Assembly: GCF_026914265.1 (NCBI RefSeq)
Contig: NC_069134.1
Coordinates: forward strand, 65,420,094-65,484,093
Source of the DNA: Mya arenaria
Lineage: Eukaryota > Mollusca > Bivalvia > Myida > Myidae
Length of the DNA stretch: 64,000 nucleotides
Reading direction: 5' to 3'
In this document: positions 12,991-27,558 of the stretch, piece after piece
How positions within the stretch are numbered: the first letter of the stretch is position 1
Layout of the letters: each line of letters begins with the position of its first letter
Notes under the pieces: generated by a model
What the model was told of the DNA's origin: nothing
Databases searched by the model: none
What the model saw: the letters and a program-made list of their open reading frames with translations, nothing else
Made by a program: the position numbers and the translations under genes

Positions 12991-15900
12991 CTGAAAAAGA
13001 TATATATTCATGTATTTTTTTTTTGAAAACAAAGACATCTGGGTGAGATTCACAGGGTTACTCCCAGAAGAGGCTCAATGTTTTAGGAGTCCATTTTTTT
13101 CTTTTTTTAAACATTTTTCCCTATGCATTCCTAGAGTCGAAGCTTTATTACTCAGGAAGCATAAAAAATCACCATTGTTCATGGCATATCTACCGGATTA
13201 TGTTAATTTATCTTACACACAATCTTAAAACAATTGATCTTCAAATTGTTTTTTAAAAAACTCTAACAATAATTTCAGAAATCATAAAACAATTTATCAG
13301 TTTGTAGAAAACATACTTTCCAAAAAATATTCAGGCACTCTTTAAACAGTTCAAACATTTACTATAGGAGGTTGATCAGACAGAGCAAAGATGCTGATCT
13401 GGTCTAAGTTACAAGTAGAATTGAACGATAATACATTTCCCTTCTAAATGCAAATTGGAGCATAACATAAACCCCTGTATTTCATTTTATCTTAATGCAT
13501 TTCATCTGCTACATAACTTATATGTTATTTAACCGTCCATCACTTTAATACGTGCGATATTTCTGGAATTGTTTCTACTAGCACAATTTTCATCAATCAT
13601 CATTTATTGCTCTGGCGTGGGCTTTTTTGGCATTTCTACTTTAAAAAGCACTCTATTTAATTTTTTAAAAACAAGGATTTCTTTTTGAAAACACTGGATG
13701 GAAAAAAATCCTTATGGATTGGATGGAGTATACATTTTGAAGGAAAATGTATAGAACATTAAAGCAATCTAGTCTACATTACTCCCTATCACACACAAAT
13801 ATATTTATTTTTTTAATTTCCCTGGACTTTTCACCTCCAGCCTAGGAGCTGGGTTATGGAGTGAAATTCCTAGGGAAATTTGTTCCCCTTCCAGTGAGGA
13901 TATGCCATGTAAGACCACAGGTTGTTCCGGTTAGCGCAGTGGTCGCACTCGCTTCTCACCTAGGCAACCTGGGTCCGATTCCCGGCCTGGGCGCATGTGA
14001 GTTTGGTTTGTGGTCACCAAGCTGGACAAGTGGGTTTCCTCCGGGTACTCCGGTCTCCCCCACAACATAAGACCACACTCTCGCACAAAATAGTGCCAAC
14101 GAGAGTGATTTATATAATGTTGTAATAACTTATTTCACAATCGTTGTAAATAAATAAGTTTAAACTAAGACCACTTTCAATGGTGACCATAATAAGGGAC
14201 TGACCTCTGTGTGGTAATCTGCTCCTTCTCCCTATCTCCCGGCCCACCTTGAGACGCCGTCTTTGCCTCCGCCGCAAACTGATAAACGATGAGCAGGCAG
14301 TCTTTACACAGCTGCACAATTCGCCGACAACAATTTAATTCCGTCTCGTCAATGGCGTCAGAACTCTTGCTGAAAATTGTCTCCCAACTGGAGCAGTTCC
14401 TGTTGAAATAGTGAAACACTTCACTACAAACATTGTATGATTTCATTGTGCAAAAATGTGATAAAAGACTGTGGAAAAACCTCACTACCAAATATTGTCA
14501 GTGAGAAAATGTAAATAAGATCTCTGCTGATAAGCCATTACTCATTGCACCAGAAAAAGCCAGAGTTATGGGACTTGCAGCACAATTACTTTAAACCATG
14601 ATTCATGTGAATATCTCCCACGGCTTCTTAGTGGCAGTCAATATTTAAGTTTCTCAGAATGCCAACAGTAATAAAAACAACAATAATGCAAATTATGCTG
14701 ACCTGACTACATAAACACATTAGCTAGCTAGATGCAATACACACCCTGAGGCAGCAAAGCAGTTCCACAGACCCTGTCCGTGGCTCCACAGAAGCCGGTT
14801 GAACACTCGACTGAACACGCGGTAGATCGGCAGGTTGTCCACGTCTGGTACGCGCCACGTACGTTGTAAAACAGCACGCACGTTTGAACGTACAATGTCT
14901 ATCACCTGTGTCATTAAAATGCAAAATTAATAATTTTAAAATACTATATTAATAATGTTATTATTCCAGAATCTAAAACAAGTTGACCCCATTTCTCAAA
15001 CAGTCTTAATACTGTTACAGAAGTGTTAAAGCCTTAACACAAATTAATGCCAGGCATCTATGTTTAAAGGTATGTGGTCAGTGGTTTTATAAAACTACTA
15101 TCTTACTTGTTCATCAGTAGTAATTTATATAATTCTTTGATCTGGTTAAATGAAGCCAAAATGTTCATTGATTGGCCAATATTTATCCAATAGTTACTAT
15201 TAACCAGTACCAATCAAATAATTTGATTGTGCACACTAGCCAAAATATAAACATTGGAAACTTAGCAATTTGTTGATACAATTGACTGCAGATATGCTAA
15301 GAAAAGTAAACTTCTTGTCTTTAAATAAGGCAATTATGGACAATGTAAAACACTATCCAACCTTTCGTCTCTTGATGGAATCCAGTTTGACAAGCCAGTA
15401 TGAAGCGATTCTCGGCTTGTGGAACTTCCAGTTTTCATACAGCTGTAAATATACATGTACAGCCACGTAATTTGAGCTTAATTTTAATAGGAACAAGTTA
15501 AGCAGTGTCAAAACAGTAAGCATTTTGTATAGCTTAGGAAAGTGTTGAGCTTAGGTTCCAGCTATTTTGCTAATTTTTTGTATTCACACTGATGCTATAA
15601 AATGTGTGTATCACTACCTCTGGCTCTGGGAAGTTTTTAAAACTATAAACAAAATGTTGGTTTTAAAAGAATCATGATTTGCATTTGGTCTGCCGCCTAT
15701 ATTTTGATTTCAAGGCAGTTATAAGATTTAAATAAATTCATGTACCCCGGTATTTATTTTTTTGGAATGGCTTCAACAAAGACTACTTGCTATCTCAATT
15801 AGGATTTAAGCAAAATTTCTATAGCGTGTTAAATTCAAAGAGACCATGCATTTTTATATCAGAGCTAACTACTGTTTTATTATCAAGACAACAAAATGTT

Positions 15901-18900
15901 AAACTGCAACACAAAATTTTAGATGAAAATACAAAAATATATCATACTGCCTCGAACTCCTGAAGATAAAAACAGCAGTCCAAAAATGAATATTTTTCGA
16001 CACGATTGCAAAAGATTAAACAAGAACGCCTCAATCCAAGTGAACTTTAACACTCGTCTGTTATTTTACAGTTATGAAAAGGGGGCATGACTCAACAAAA
16101 ATGAAAGGCAGAGTTATTGCCCTTGCTATACATATGCGTATTGTCTCTGGCAACATGTACACTAAACTCTGAATGTTTTTTTTAGCCTGATACTGGCTAT
16201 GGTTCAAGTGTTTGCACCATGATGCCGACAACTCAAAGGCTATGACAATACCAATAAACTTTTCTTTTAAACAATCGAGCTAATAAATGATAAGCAAACT
16301 AACTCTTTTCTAGTTAAAAAGCAAGAATCTGTCTTGAGTCATTACAAAGTACCATCAAAATCCCTCTGAAATCAAGAGCATAACATGTGGTTGCCAACGC
16401 TAACCTGTTTTTCTCGCTTTATCAAGGGGCTCAACCAGATAAATGTTAAAGAATTACTGCCCTAACAGTCCCAGTTATTAAAATTATATATGGAGCACTT
16501 CAGTGTGAGTATATTATTTAAATCACCAGTGTGGTGGACGAATAAATGGATTTGTACCATGATGTCTAGGACAAAGTTCAATCACTTCTAATAAGCATGT
16601 GTTTAAGCGAATATCATTGCAATATATCTGCACCATAGTTACGGCACAGTTCAGCTCCGCCTACATGTAACCGTTCTAATATGGGAGTAAATGTCGATGA
16701 AAACAAAGGAAACGGCATGATGGTACAATAAAGAGTTATAGGTCTTGCAACATATTTGCATACTGCCAATTGTATGGCATGTACTAATTTTCACATATAA
16801 TCTTGTTGAAGTTTTTTAAGTGTGTTAAGTCGCAAGTTATTGCACACCAGTGATGACATTAAAACTATGACAATACCTCATTTTTTTTTCTTAAACAAAT
16901 CTAAAAATGTTAAGAAATGGAGATTTATCTGTAAAACCAGCAAATGCACTCACCTTATCAAGAATGGTATCTGCCTCCTGGTCAGACTTTCCGGGAAACT
17001 TGATGCGCATGTCATTGAGGGCGTAAAGCGTACGACGTGTTAGCTCGTCCTCCCGCTCACGGATCACGTTTGTGAGGAACGAATCATCCTGAATTTTTTA
17101 ATATCATGTCATCAACATTTGTAAAAATTATACACCATTGATATATCACAGAAATAATAGTCCTTTATCTGCTTCTAAACACCATCTTATATTGTACAAG
17201 ATTGATGATACCAATTTATTCACTTGATAAGATTGTTTGTTAATGTGTGGGGGTTTTTTTTCAAAAATTATATTTACTTAAAATAAGCTGGATTTACCAG
17301 TAAAATCAGGAATTAACTAGAATCACTTAACGCATCAATTTCTCAAAACTAGGTAAATGAAAACGCCTACCACATTAGATCTCTGTATATTGGTCAGTTT
17401 CTGGTTGCCTGCCTGCCGAGCCCGGTCCCCAATTACTCCACCAGTGTTACTGATTGGTCGACCTCCAGGGCCTTGCATGTTGGCTCCAGAATTTGGACGA
17501 GACATCACACTGCCCATGCGGTTGCTGACTCTACTGTTGACCGAGCCCGGGCGGGACCCTCGCAAAGCGAGATGATGGCGGTACGGAGAGCCCGGTGGGG
17601 ACAGGGACTCGCTCATTTCCCCATCTTCATCCTCCTCTCCCGGTGTATGGATTGCTTCTGACGATGGCATGCTCATTAGGGGCTAAAGAATCAAAATGTT
17701 CCCTATTAAGGACAAAATTAAATGTTCTTCAAAAGAGAAGATTAAAACGTATGGCTTTTTCCTGACACAACTTTATAGCTCTTAAATTTGAAGAAATTTG
17801 AATCTAGGTCCTCTCCCATGCTAGTCTAGTCTCAAACCACTAGACCACTATCAACCCTTATAATGTTCTAGTGTTGTGGGTGAAACAGGAATGCAGGGAG
17901 GAAACCATCTTGTTTGGCTTGGCGACCACAATCCAAACTCACATACACCCAGACTGAGAAGCCAACCCAGGCACGCCTGAGCAAAAGTGAACAAATTTAT
18001 TCTGTCATTACCTTAGGTCCACGAGTCTGTGGTTTTCCGCCAACATTGGCCATCCGACCCTGTAGTTCATCGTTGTCACACTCTGCTAACATGTCCAGAA
18101 TGTCCGACTCCTGGAGAGTTAAGTAGGGATTAATATATGAACTGTGACAAACAGAATAGTCTTAAAGTAAATATGACTATAAGCAGGAAATATGACGTCA
18201 TACGGTAGTTTGCTGCAACTGCAAACAGAATGGCATGACCTTTGTGGTCATTATAAGGCTTGGTAAATACATATACATGTCATTTACAGCACTCTTTATG
18301 CAAAATATATTTGTCATGATGCTAAAATCTGATTATATCTTTAATGTACATTTAACAAATTTCTGCTATCTGCTAATGTCATATTAAAATTAGGCTAGGG
18401 TGTTGTTTTCATTTATCTTTTTATGTAAACACGCCATAGATTAATTCATAGTTTATCTGAATGAAGCTTTAGCTGAAAAAGATTAATTACAGGTACATTA
18501 CCCTATGTGTTTTTGTGCAACATAGAAGCCACAAACCTTCAGTTTATTATTATACATGAGCTGGATCTCCTTGTGCATAGACGGTGCCCTGCCAGACATG
18601 AACGTTGTATACGCTGCCTCCAGGAGTTTCACGTAACTATCCTGTCTTGCCTTGTCGTCTGTTGGGAAAATACGGATAAACCGGCCCCGATTCCGATTCT
18701 CGTAGTCCTCCCGGGTCCCAGCCTTTTTCACACGCTGCAACAGCTCTTTCTGAAAAATAAAATATTTCAAAAGTATGAATTATCCGAATGATGAAAAGAA
18801 GTTGTGGATAAGAAGATAATAAATAGAATCACACAAACACATTACACTTTCTTTCTGAATTTTCGACTTAACGCCCACATCAGTGGTTAAAACAAACAAA

Positions 18901-21900
18901 TACAAGAAATGACATCAACATCATATATTGTGTAATAAGGACACATCATTTAGCAGCAAAAGTAGCTGAGGAAAGTTAGCTGGTGACCCTAAGACTTATC
19001 TTTGTAAATAGACGTGATCATGTACTGTCAGCAAGGCCATACACAATTCCTGGTTTAGGAGCTATATGAACAATGCTGTTTTTAATCTGGATTTTTTTTT
19101 TTAATGCAGCTGACATGGAAATAATATATATTATACTAATTTGAAATTAATTAAAACTGTCTTGAGGAAATCAGTTCTTAACCATGCTTACATGCTTTAA
19201 ATTGGAAACAGAAATGACAATGAATTCACAGAAGCAAGCTTTAAAAAAAAGTATAATTGTAAAATAAAAATCAAATTCCTATGAGCTTAGAAAGTTATTT
19301 TTCCCACCTCAGATAAGTAGATCCAATAATTTAACCATGCTAGAAATTCTTATCTTGCCTGAGGGGGAAGATAAAAATTCCCGTATGGAACTCCTTTTAA
19401 TGGTCGCCACATTGTAATTACCTCCCTTGTTGAGGACTGTCGTCTGTAGCATCATGGAAACCTTGTCTTGTAGCAATATTTACAACGCTAATTTATTATT
19501 TCTCCCTTCAAATGATAACATAAAACAGTTTTCATGCACATTTCAAGAAATAATGCTTCACATTTCTTAGAACTATTTAAAGACCGATTTGACTATTTGC
19601 ATAATCTGAATCACTGCGCCCATATCCATGACAACCACGAATTATCACATATCCATACCGCAATTATTTTCACTAAGCACAAAAGAGTTCCAGCAAATAA
19701 TACAATTTTACTTAATTATGTTTAACTGAGATGGGAGAAAAAGCATCTACCATAGCCGCTCATGTAAGATAGGTTCATCCCGACCCTCGCACAGGGTGTT
19801 TTTCGGAAACTCGTTAAACCTCGTTTTCGCAAAACACCCTACGCTCGAGTCTGAATTAACCTATCTTACACTCTCGGCCATGGAAGATACTTATAATGAG
19901 TACCATGTTTTTCTTGAGATAAACTTACCGGTAAGAAAAATTAAATAAAACACAAAAAATATTAATGCCAAAACATTTGCATAATTATAAGGTGTTTGAG
20001 TTACTGATACACCATCATAAATGATTCACTTAATGCTATAGAATTTAAGGCTAGAACATGAACATTTAAATCTCAAACACAGAGAAACACAGCAAGATAA
20101 ATATGTACCAGCTCTTCCTTCCTGCGTTCTAGGCCGAGGCGTTTCTTGTCGTATTCTGACATGTCGGCTGTTTCCGACACCCGTTTAGTCGGCCGGAACA
20201 GCCGCTTTTGTGCCTCCAGCTTCTGGGCATTCATGTTCTTCTTTTTGTCATTCATTCTGAAAGTACAAGAAGTTTAATTTTATGTATTTTACAACCGATA
20301 TCTAATAAGCAGACTTTCCACCAAAGAGTTTAAAGTTCATATACTACGGATCCTTGCCCATTTCAATAAATATCTTAGTCATCAAGTGAAATTATCTTGT
20401 GCCATATTGTTGTTATTTTGTCACATTTATTTTGGAAAATAACTTTTTCCATCTAAAAAAGTGGAGGGAAAGTCAAGAAAAAGAAAGAAGTCAACTAGCT
20501 GCAATCTATGATGTACCTACAGATTTATGACATTGCAAGTTATGACAAAAATCCCTTAATCAAGCGCTGCCCAAGCCCACAAAAACACTAATTCTTTTAT
20601 AGCTCTCTTAACCTCATGCAATGTTGGAATTGCAGTCCATATAAACAAAATATGAATGTTAATCTGATCTGAAAGGAGAAGATTGAGTATATTGTGAAGG
20701 TACCATTCGCCAAGCAAAACAAAACAAAAATTACCAAAAAAATCCAAACCTGTACAGGCTCATATTTTCTATTCAGGCTGTATAGCCGTAAACAAACCTT
20801 TATTTTATTAGGCATAAGAAGCAAGTGTACTACCTATCTATCTAACTGATAAGTACAAATATTTGAACTACTGACTGTATTTTTTTATTTTACAAATTAG
20901 GGAATGTCACTTTCACGTATTTAATATAGAGACATTTATTTCGCAAACAGCCCAATCACATTGTCCAAAAAAGCCTACCAAACATTAGAAAACCAAGGGC
21001 TTTTGTGCAAAAAAAACCAGGGAATTTTGACATAAATGATTTTTAACATGTCTCCAAAAAATAGGTAAAATATAATAAATGCTATATTTTGCTTATTAAC
21101 CGCTTTGCATGGGCATTTCTTTGTGCGATGTCTTCTTTTAAAAATATTTTATTGAAACTATCATTTCTTTTTAACCTGTAAGTACTAATTTAAATATAAT
21201 TTTATGTAGTTGGACAATATGTTGTACAAAGAAATCTAGTCTACATTTTTCCAAATTACAAACTCAAAAAAATATTATTTTTTTTTTTAAATGCAGGGGA
21301 TTTTCATCTTCCGCCAGCATAACAGGAAATGTATTTGAATACTGGTGTATATTTCCCTTGCAGGGGGTTATGGCAGCATTGTATACCCGTTATATTTGTA
21401 CGTTGAGAGTGATATTTAACTAAAATCAAAACTTACTTGATATTCAATAACCTAATCGTGTCTTCTATAAGTGCTGATTTAATATCAAAGTCTATCTTTT
21501 CGTCTGTTCCAAAACTTGGAGATCGATTTATCTGAAAAAACAGTCAACAAAGTTTAATTTTTAATGCTATAAATCAAAAAATACAAACAAGAGCTGTTTA
21601 CCAAACAATATACCCCCTGAGCGTCACTTTATCAGAAACACCTGGAAGTTTTAAGGGGAAATATATTGATTATTAATAGTTGCAAAAAAAGTTTTCAGAA
21701 AAGTGAAAACAAACATTTCTAAATTCAAACTGCTGACAAAGTTTCTTAGACTGTTGAATATGACTTTCACCTTCTATGCACTGACAACCCCACAAATAGT
21801 TTCTAGGGCAACCTACCACTAAAGTTTCATGGTCCTCGGTCAAATTGTTCGTATGTGTTTGTGTGGACAAAGTTAATGTAAGACTGTTGACCATGACCTT

Positions 21901-24900
21901 AACCTTTAACCTATTGGTCACAAAACAATAGATGCTATCAGCTGGTCAACCCAAAATTAGTACCACTGAAGTTTCATTGTCTTAGGTTAAGCTGTTCTCA
22001 AGTTATTGTGCAGACAAAGTTTTCATATAAGACTGCTGACTTTGACCTTTAACCTGACCTTAAAAATTATATTTGTCATCTATTGGTCAATGGCAGCATT
22101 CCACTGAATTTTCGTAGTCCTACGTCAAACGATTTTTGGAGTTATTGTGTTAAAACATAAGAGTTAAAATAGTTTTCACAAGACAGTTACCTGTCTTTGA
22201 CCTACTGACCTCAATATTAATAGGGATTATCTACGAGACAATGGCAACCTACCAATAAAGTTTCCTGGTTCTTGGATGAACTTTTCACAAGATTTTGCGT
22301 GGACTAAACATTGTCTACCAATTGACCAACTGATAAACTGACAGATCATCCTACATAGCAACATTTGCAAACGTATATGCCCCTCTTTTCAAACAGGCCA
22401 TTATAAATTTCAAAAGTCAAACATATACAATAATCACTTAATGGTTCAACTGAAGAATAACAACAACATATAGTGCTCTGTTACAATAGAGCTGTCATAA
22501 ACAAATAAGCAAACAAATTATACATACTTACATTTCTGAGAAACTCACCTCCAAGAGCCACGGTCGTAATTTCCGGTCAATGAGCACATCGAATCCTAGC
22601 ACCTCAAAGCAGACGCTGTCACTGGCAGGTGGTGCGCCGGGACGACACATTCTATATGAGTGTAACACATAAGGCTCCGCCACTATCATGGTCTTAACTA
22701 TCATGTCACTAATGTTTCGCCACAACAACGGCACATCATAGTCATTTCTGCGGAGGTATTCGTTAAATGATTTTATGGAGCGTTTGCTCCCTGCGTCAAG
22801 ACTTGCACCTTTTTCGTAGAACTCGTTGTGTTTGTTGACAGAGTAATTCGTTAAATGCATGAACAGGTGATTCTGAAAATATAAAAGAGTTGATTTAAAT
22901 TGTGGTTATTGTTTAGTTTAAACTAATTGGTTTTACAATGATTGTGAAAAAATTATTACAACATTATTTCAATCACTTTTGTTGGCACCATGTTGCGAAA
23001 ATGTTGTCTTTGTGACCACAAACCAAACTCACATGCGCCCAGGCCGGTAATCCAACCCTGGTCGCCTTGATGATAAGCGAGTGCACATACCACTGCGCTA
23101 GCCAGACAATGTGATTATACAGAAAAGAATAGAAAACATAAATGCCACTGGTTAATTTTTGCTGTAGATTAAGGACAGAGTAACGAAACACCATTTTAAA
23201 AGGGCACATTGTATCAGGCTGTGAAGAATTTTAACTTGAACATTTTGGTCTGGCCTGATGTTTTTGTTCATTTGTTACCAGTACTAGCAAAAGACTTGAA
23301 GATTGCCATTGTTATTTTAACATAAACTAATTTCGAAACATAATAATTTGTACATGGAGTTGTTACAACGAGCTGTTTTAGGCATGATCATAGTCAATAA
23401 CAAAATTTATCATAGAGGTTTAATCTAAATAAATTGACATATTAATAATGTCAAGTATGAAATAATAATTAATGATTTAATGATTTCTTTTAAGTTTGTT
23501 GCTTTATAAAAATAAAATAATATTATTAAAAGAAGTACCATATCTGAGAATGTTTTCTTCATTTTTCATATCTTAAAGGAGGCAACCAGGGGTGCAGAGC
23601 TCTAAACATGCGATAAATAGCACGGGTATATCCGATAAATTACAAGGATATTTTGATATACCCATGCAACTAATTACATTACAAGGTTGACAATTAAATG
23701 GTATAACAGTTTTATTACATCCAACACTCTTGTTTTAGCATTGGGAATGTGCCCGATCTTTGGCCCCAAAATTGGTCAGAATATTAGAATAATTGCCACC
23801 TTGTACTATAACCTCTGACACCATGACACGTGAACATACCACATTGTTTTCGGAGGGTGGCAGGTATTTCTCGGTACTCATCCTCACGAGCCCATCGTTG
23901 AAGAGGAAGATGCGGAGTGGATCACACGAGGTCACAAGGACATAGATACGTAGATCAAACTTGTATCCGTCAAGCAGGAGCGGCTTTTCAACATACTCCT
24001 GCACTATGAAGTGCTCATTTGTTGGCAATTTATCCAAGTTGCGATGTATGGAAATACTGAAAATATGAACATCAGAATCTTCACAATAATTATTATCAAT
24101 CAACAAGTTTTATTTAGATAACAACATATCTCATAGTGCAAGTTCAGTTATAATGTTAGTAAATGCATTCCTTAAATCAATATAAGAGTGCCAACTGTTA
24201 CAAAATAATCACCAGTCTTAATTTAGTTTCATGATAAGTGATTTTACATTAAGCTAGATTTAGAGAGCAGAAAAAACTGTAAATACAGTTTTTGTCGATT
24301 AAAGGTCTCGAGTGACTAAGGCAGCTGGTTATCAAAATTGATCCAAGATATTCTGCCCATACATATTCTGACTTAGTTTGGCGATGATTGAAAAAAGGCT
24401 TCTAAAGTTAATGATCAGACAAGACCAATTTGAGGTAATTTCTATAATTAAAAGGTGATAACTCTCCCCTGACGAGAGCGATAAGGCTGATCAAACCAGT
24501 CTGACATATTATGCCAATACACATTCTGACCAAATTTGGTGATGATTGGGCAATTAGGCTTCTAAAGTTACTGATCACATATTAGACTGATTTGAGGTTA
24601 TTTCTTTAATTAAAGGGCGAAAACTTTTAGTGACTACAAAAATATGGCTTGTTATTGAACCTGTTCCAGAAATTTGCCAATACATGTTCAATGTTAAAAG
24701 GACTTCTACTTTTCATTTAAAGCCAGTCTCTTAGAATGTTTTCACTTCCACCCTTCAAGATGTCTATTCCTCGAAAATCAAGTCTGAATTCCACTTTACA
24801 GATAACAATGAAACACACCATAATGAAGTCATGGCTTTCATGCTCTGCCATAACCATTTGGTGATTTAATATTTAGCAGGCTTTAATACAGAGTCATGGG

Positions 24901-27524
24901 TTTCTGCCCTTTGAAAAAAATTCATTTTAACTCAATGAAAACAATATGGCCGGTTTTAAACTTTTGAAAACTTCAAGGTAAATATTGCTTTTTAACAGTT
25001 ATTAAAGCATTTTAGAAATATCAGTATTAGTCGAACAAAATAAGTTATATAAATTATACTTTCCAATAATTTCGAAAATGACTCAGCCATGCCCTTTATG
25101 ATTTATCTCAGATTCTGTGGGAGCATTTTAAGAGAATGGGAGACTAAGAAGCTTGGACAACTCATAATGATATCATATTACACTTCATCTACTCAAAGAA
25201 ACCTATCAAAATCATATCAAACTTACCCATGCCCCTGTGCCCCGTTGGATGGTTTCACGATGAATGTCTTAGATTTCTTGTGTGCACGCAGGTCCTTCAT
25301 GTAGTTCTGTACGATGTTGAAGTCGGACGGTAAAATCCATGTACGCGGTACAAAGTTATACTCTTCCGGCACTGCTTTTGCCATTCTGCAAGACAGTGCA
25401 TTGATTAAAATAAATTTTATTTGAACTGTGTCTTAAAATAATTTTTTGAGTAATCAATGTTTTCAAGGTTGCTTAGCACAAGAAAGAAAAGTAGAGTACA
25501 AATGACCTTAGAAACAAATTACATCATGGATGACCAAATTCTTTCAATTTCAGTCACTTGATGAAACTACGTAACTTGCTAAGTCATATTAACAATACAA
25601 CATAGGTATAATTCCTACCTGGAAAGGTTAAAAAACTGTTTAACCTGTGCATTTTATAATTACCCAAAATATTTAAAATCAAGGCACTGGAAGAGAAAGG
25701 CGCCATGCTTCAAATGAATTCTATTAAAGGAAGTTCACAAAATCAGACCAAACAAAATAGGACTCAATACCCCCTGCCACTGCAGGAAAGGATTTTTCAA
25801 AAAAAAAAGTATAGCCTCCTCAAGACTAGAAATGACCCACTTTTAATGAAAATCCAGATATGAATCTACAATTATCTTTCCCTGACCTAAACTAAAACAT
25901 AAGCTATGGTGAAATTTCTCACTTCATCATGTTTCTTGCCAGGTTGTCTTTCCGCGTGACCTCGCCCATTCCTGGGAAATGGTTGATTCGCTGGTAAGGC
26001 TTAAGGTCCGAGATTCGCTCCGTTGATACAAAGGCATCATTCCAGATCAAAAACCTGAAACAATATATTTATAAAGGTTCTAAGAAGTACAAAAAATACA
26101 ATAAAACCTTGAATTAAATGTTATTAACTTTAAAATCAGACAAATCATCTTTAATTATTTTATAACAAATCTTTTGGCTTCATAAAATTCTACATACTCA
26201 GGTTTTAAAATTCTTGCCACATTTGCTTAGAATTCTAAGTCATCTTTAATAAATCATTAAATGAACCAGCAGATTTGCTCTTTTAAAAGTCTCAACAAAT
26301 ATCTCCTTTTCAACATCGCTTTTCATCTAGGTTTGGTGCCTCCCCATCCCCTCAAAATTACATGTAATAACAACTAAACCAAATGTTGGCCTAAGTACCG
26401 TAGGCTGTTATTCTTATTTGATTCTTAACAGTTAATTTTGATTATGAGAAATCAGTCAAAACAATTCTCACACAGATGACCAAGGTAAATGGTTGCATAG
26501 AGGTGACATCAGTAAATTGTTTCGACAGAACTAAATTGTGGTAAAGACTTACTTTCTTGTTGCCAGTACTTTATCTTGTGGCAACAAGTAAGTTTTTGCC
26601 TAGAGATAAAAAATCTAAAATGTCATCTCTATGCCATAAAAACTGTAAATATTAAAGACACCAGGAATTAAATAAGAACTCACGCTGTTGGGTCATCCTC
26701 CCTTGTCACACTGTAGCCTATATGCTCAGCCATCTGGCGAACTGTAAACACAATGACTCATTACATCCAATAATTGTGAAACTATAACACATTGAAGTAG
26801 GTGTGTTTTTACCAGTATTTCTGATTTTTTTTTTTAAAGTTTAAACGTTCCAAAACATACAAGTAAAAATTTGTTTTTTTCTATCAAAGAGTCTATCTGA
26901 AAATATTATTGTAATTACAGTATTATTTGCTTACACAATTTTAATAATAAAACCATAAAAGCATTTAAGAATGTATGATAAAATTCATACAAAGACATAA
27001 GAGAAGTACTTTAATTTGTAAAGTGGTCACTTACTGACATCATAACGTGTCCCGTTAAGGTTCGCTGTAATCATGTTCTTCCTACGTTTTCGCTTTGCTT
27101 TTGGCTGATTGCGCAACCTGCGTTCTTCATCCAGTATGTTTTGATCAACTTTATCGGCGTCATGTCGGTGGGTGTCACCCCGCTCATTGACGGGCTGGGT
27201 TCTATGATTTGTTGACCCAGTTGTTCCCAGTCCTGTACCGAGAGGGGTCCGACGCGCATACAGAGAAGACAATGTGATGTCTGAAACATGAAAAGAATAA
27301 CAATAATATTAAATCAAGAATACAAAAAAGGGTCCATGTTCATCTACTGCTCATAATATATCATTATCATCATTATCATTATTATAATCATTATTGTAAC
27401 CCTTAGTGCAATAACTCAATTATTGCATATATAAATAGAAGCAGATATTGAGTTCTTGCACTAAGGTGACTTATTATTATTATCATTATTATTATTATTT
27501 TTATTATAATTATTATTATTATTA

Positions 27525-27558
<34 letters not shown>

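Noticed and set aside
13920..13995. tRNA gene suggested by A and B boxes
   Set aside because: The sequence does not close a full tRNA cloverleaf and continues into a conserved SINE body shared with 22985 and 27595.
19534..19725. Small open frame with a similar one at 60638-60832, as a conserved gene pair
   Set aside because: The similarity extends beyond both frames at DNA level and includes frame-breaking indels, so it marks a repeat, not a protein.
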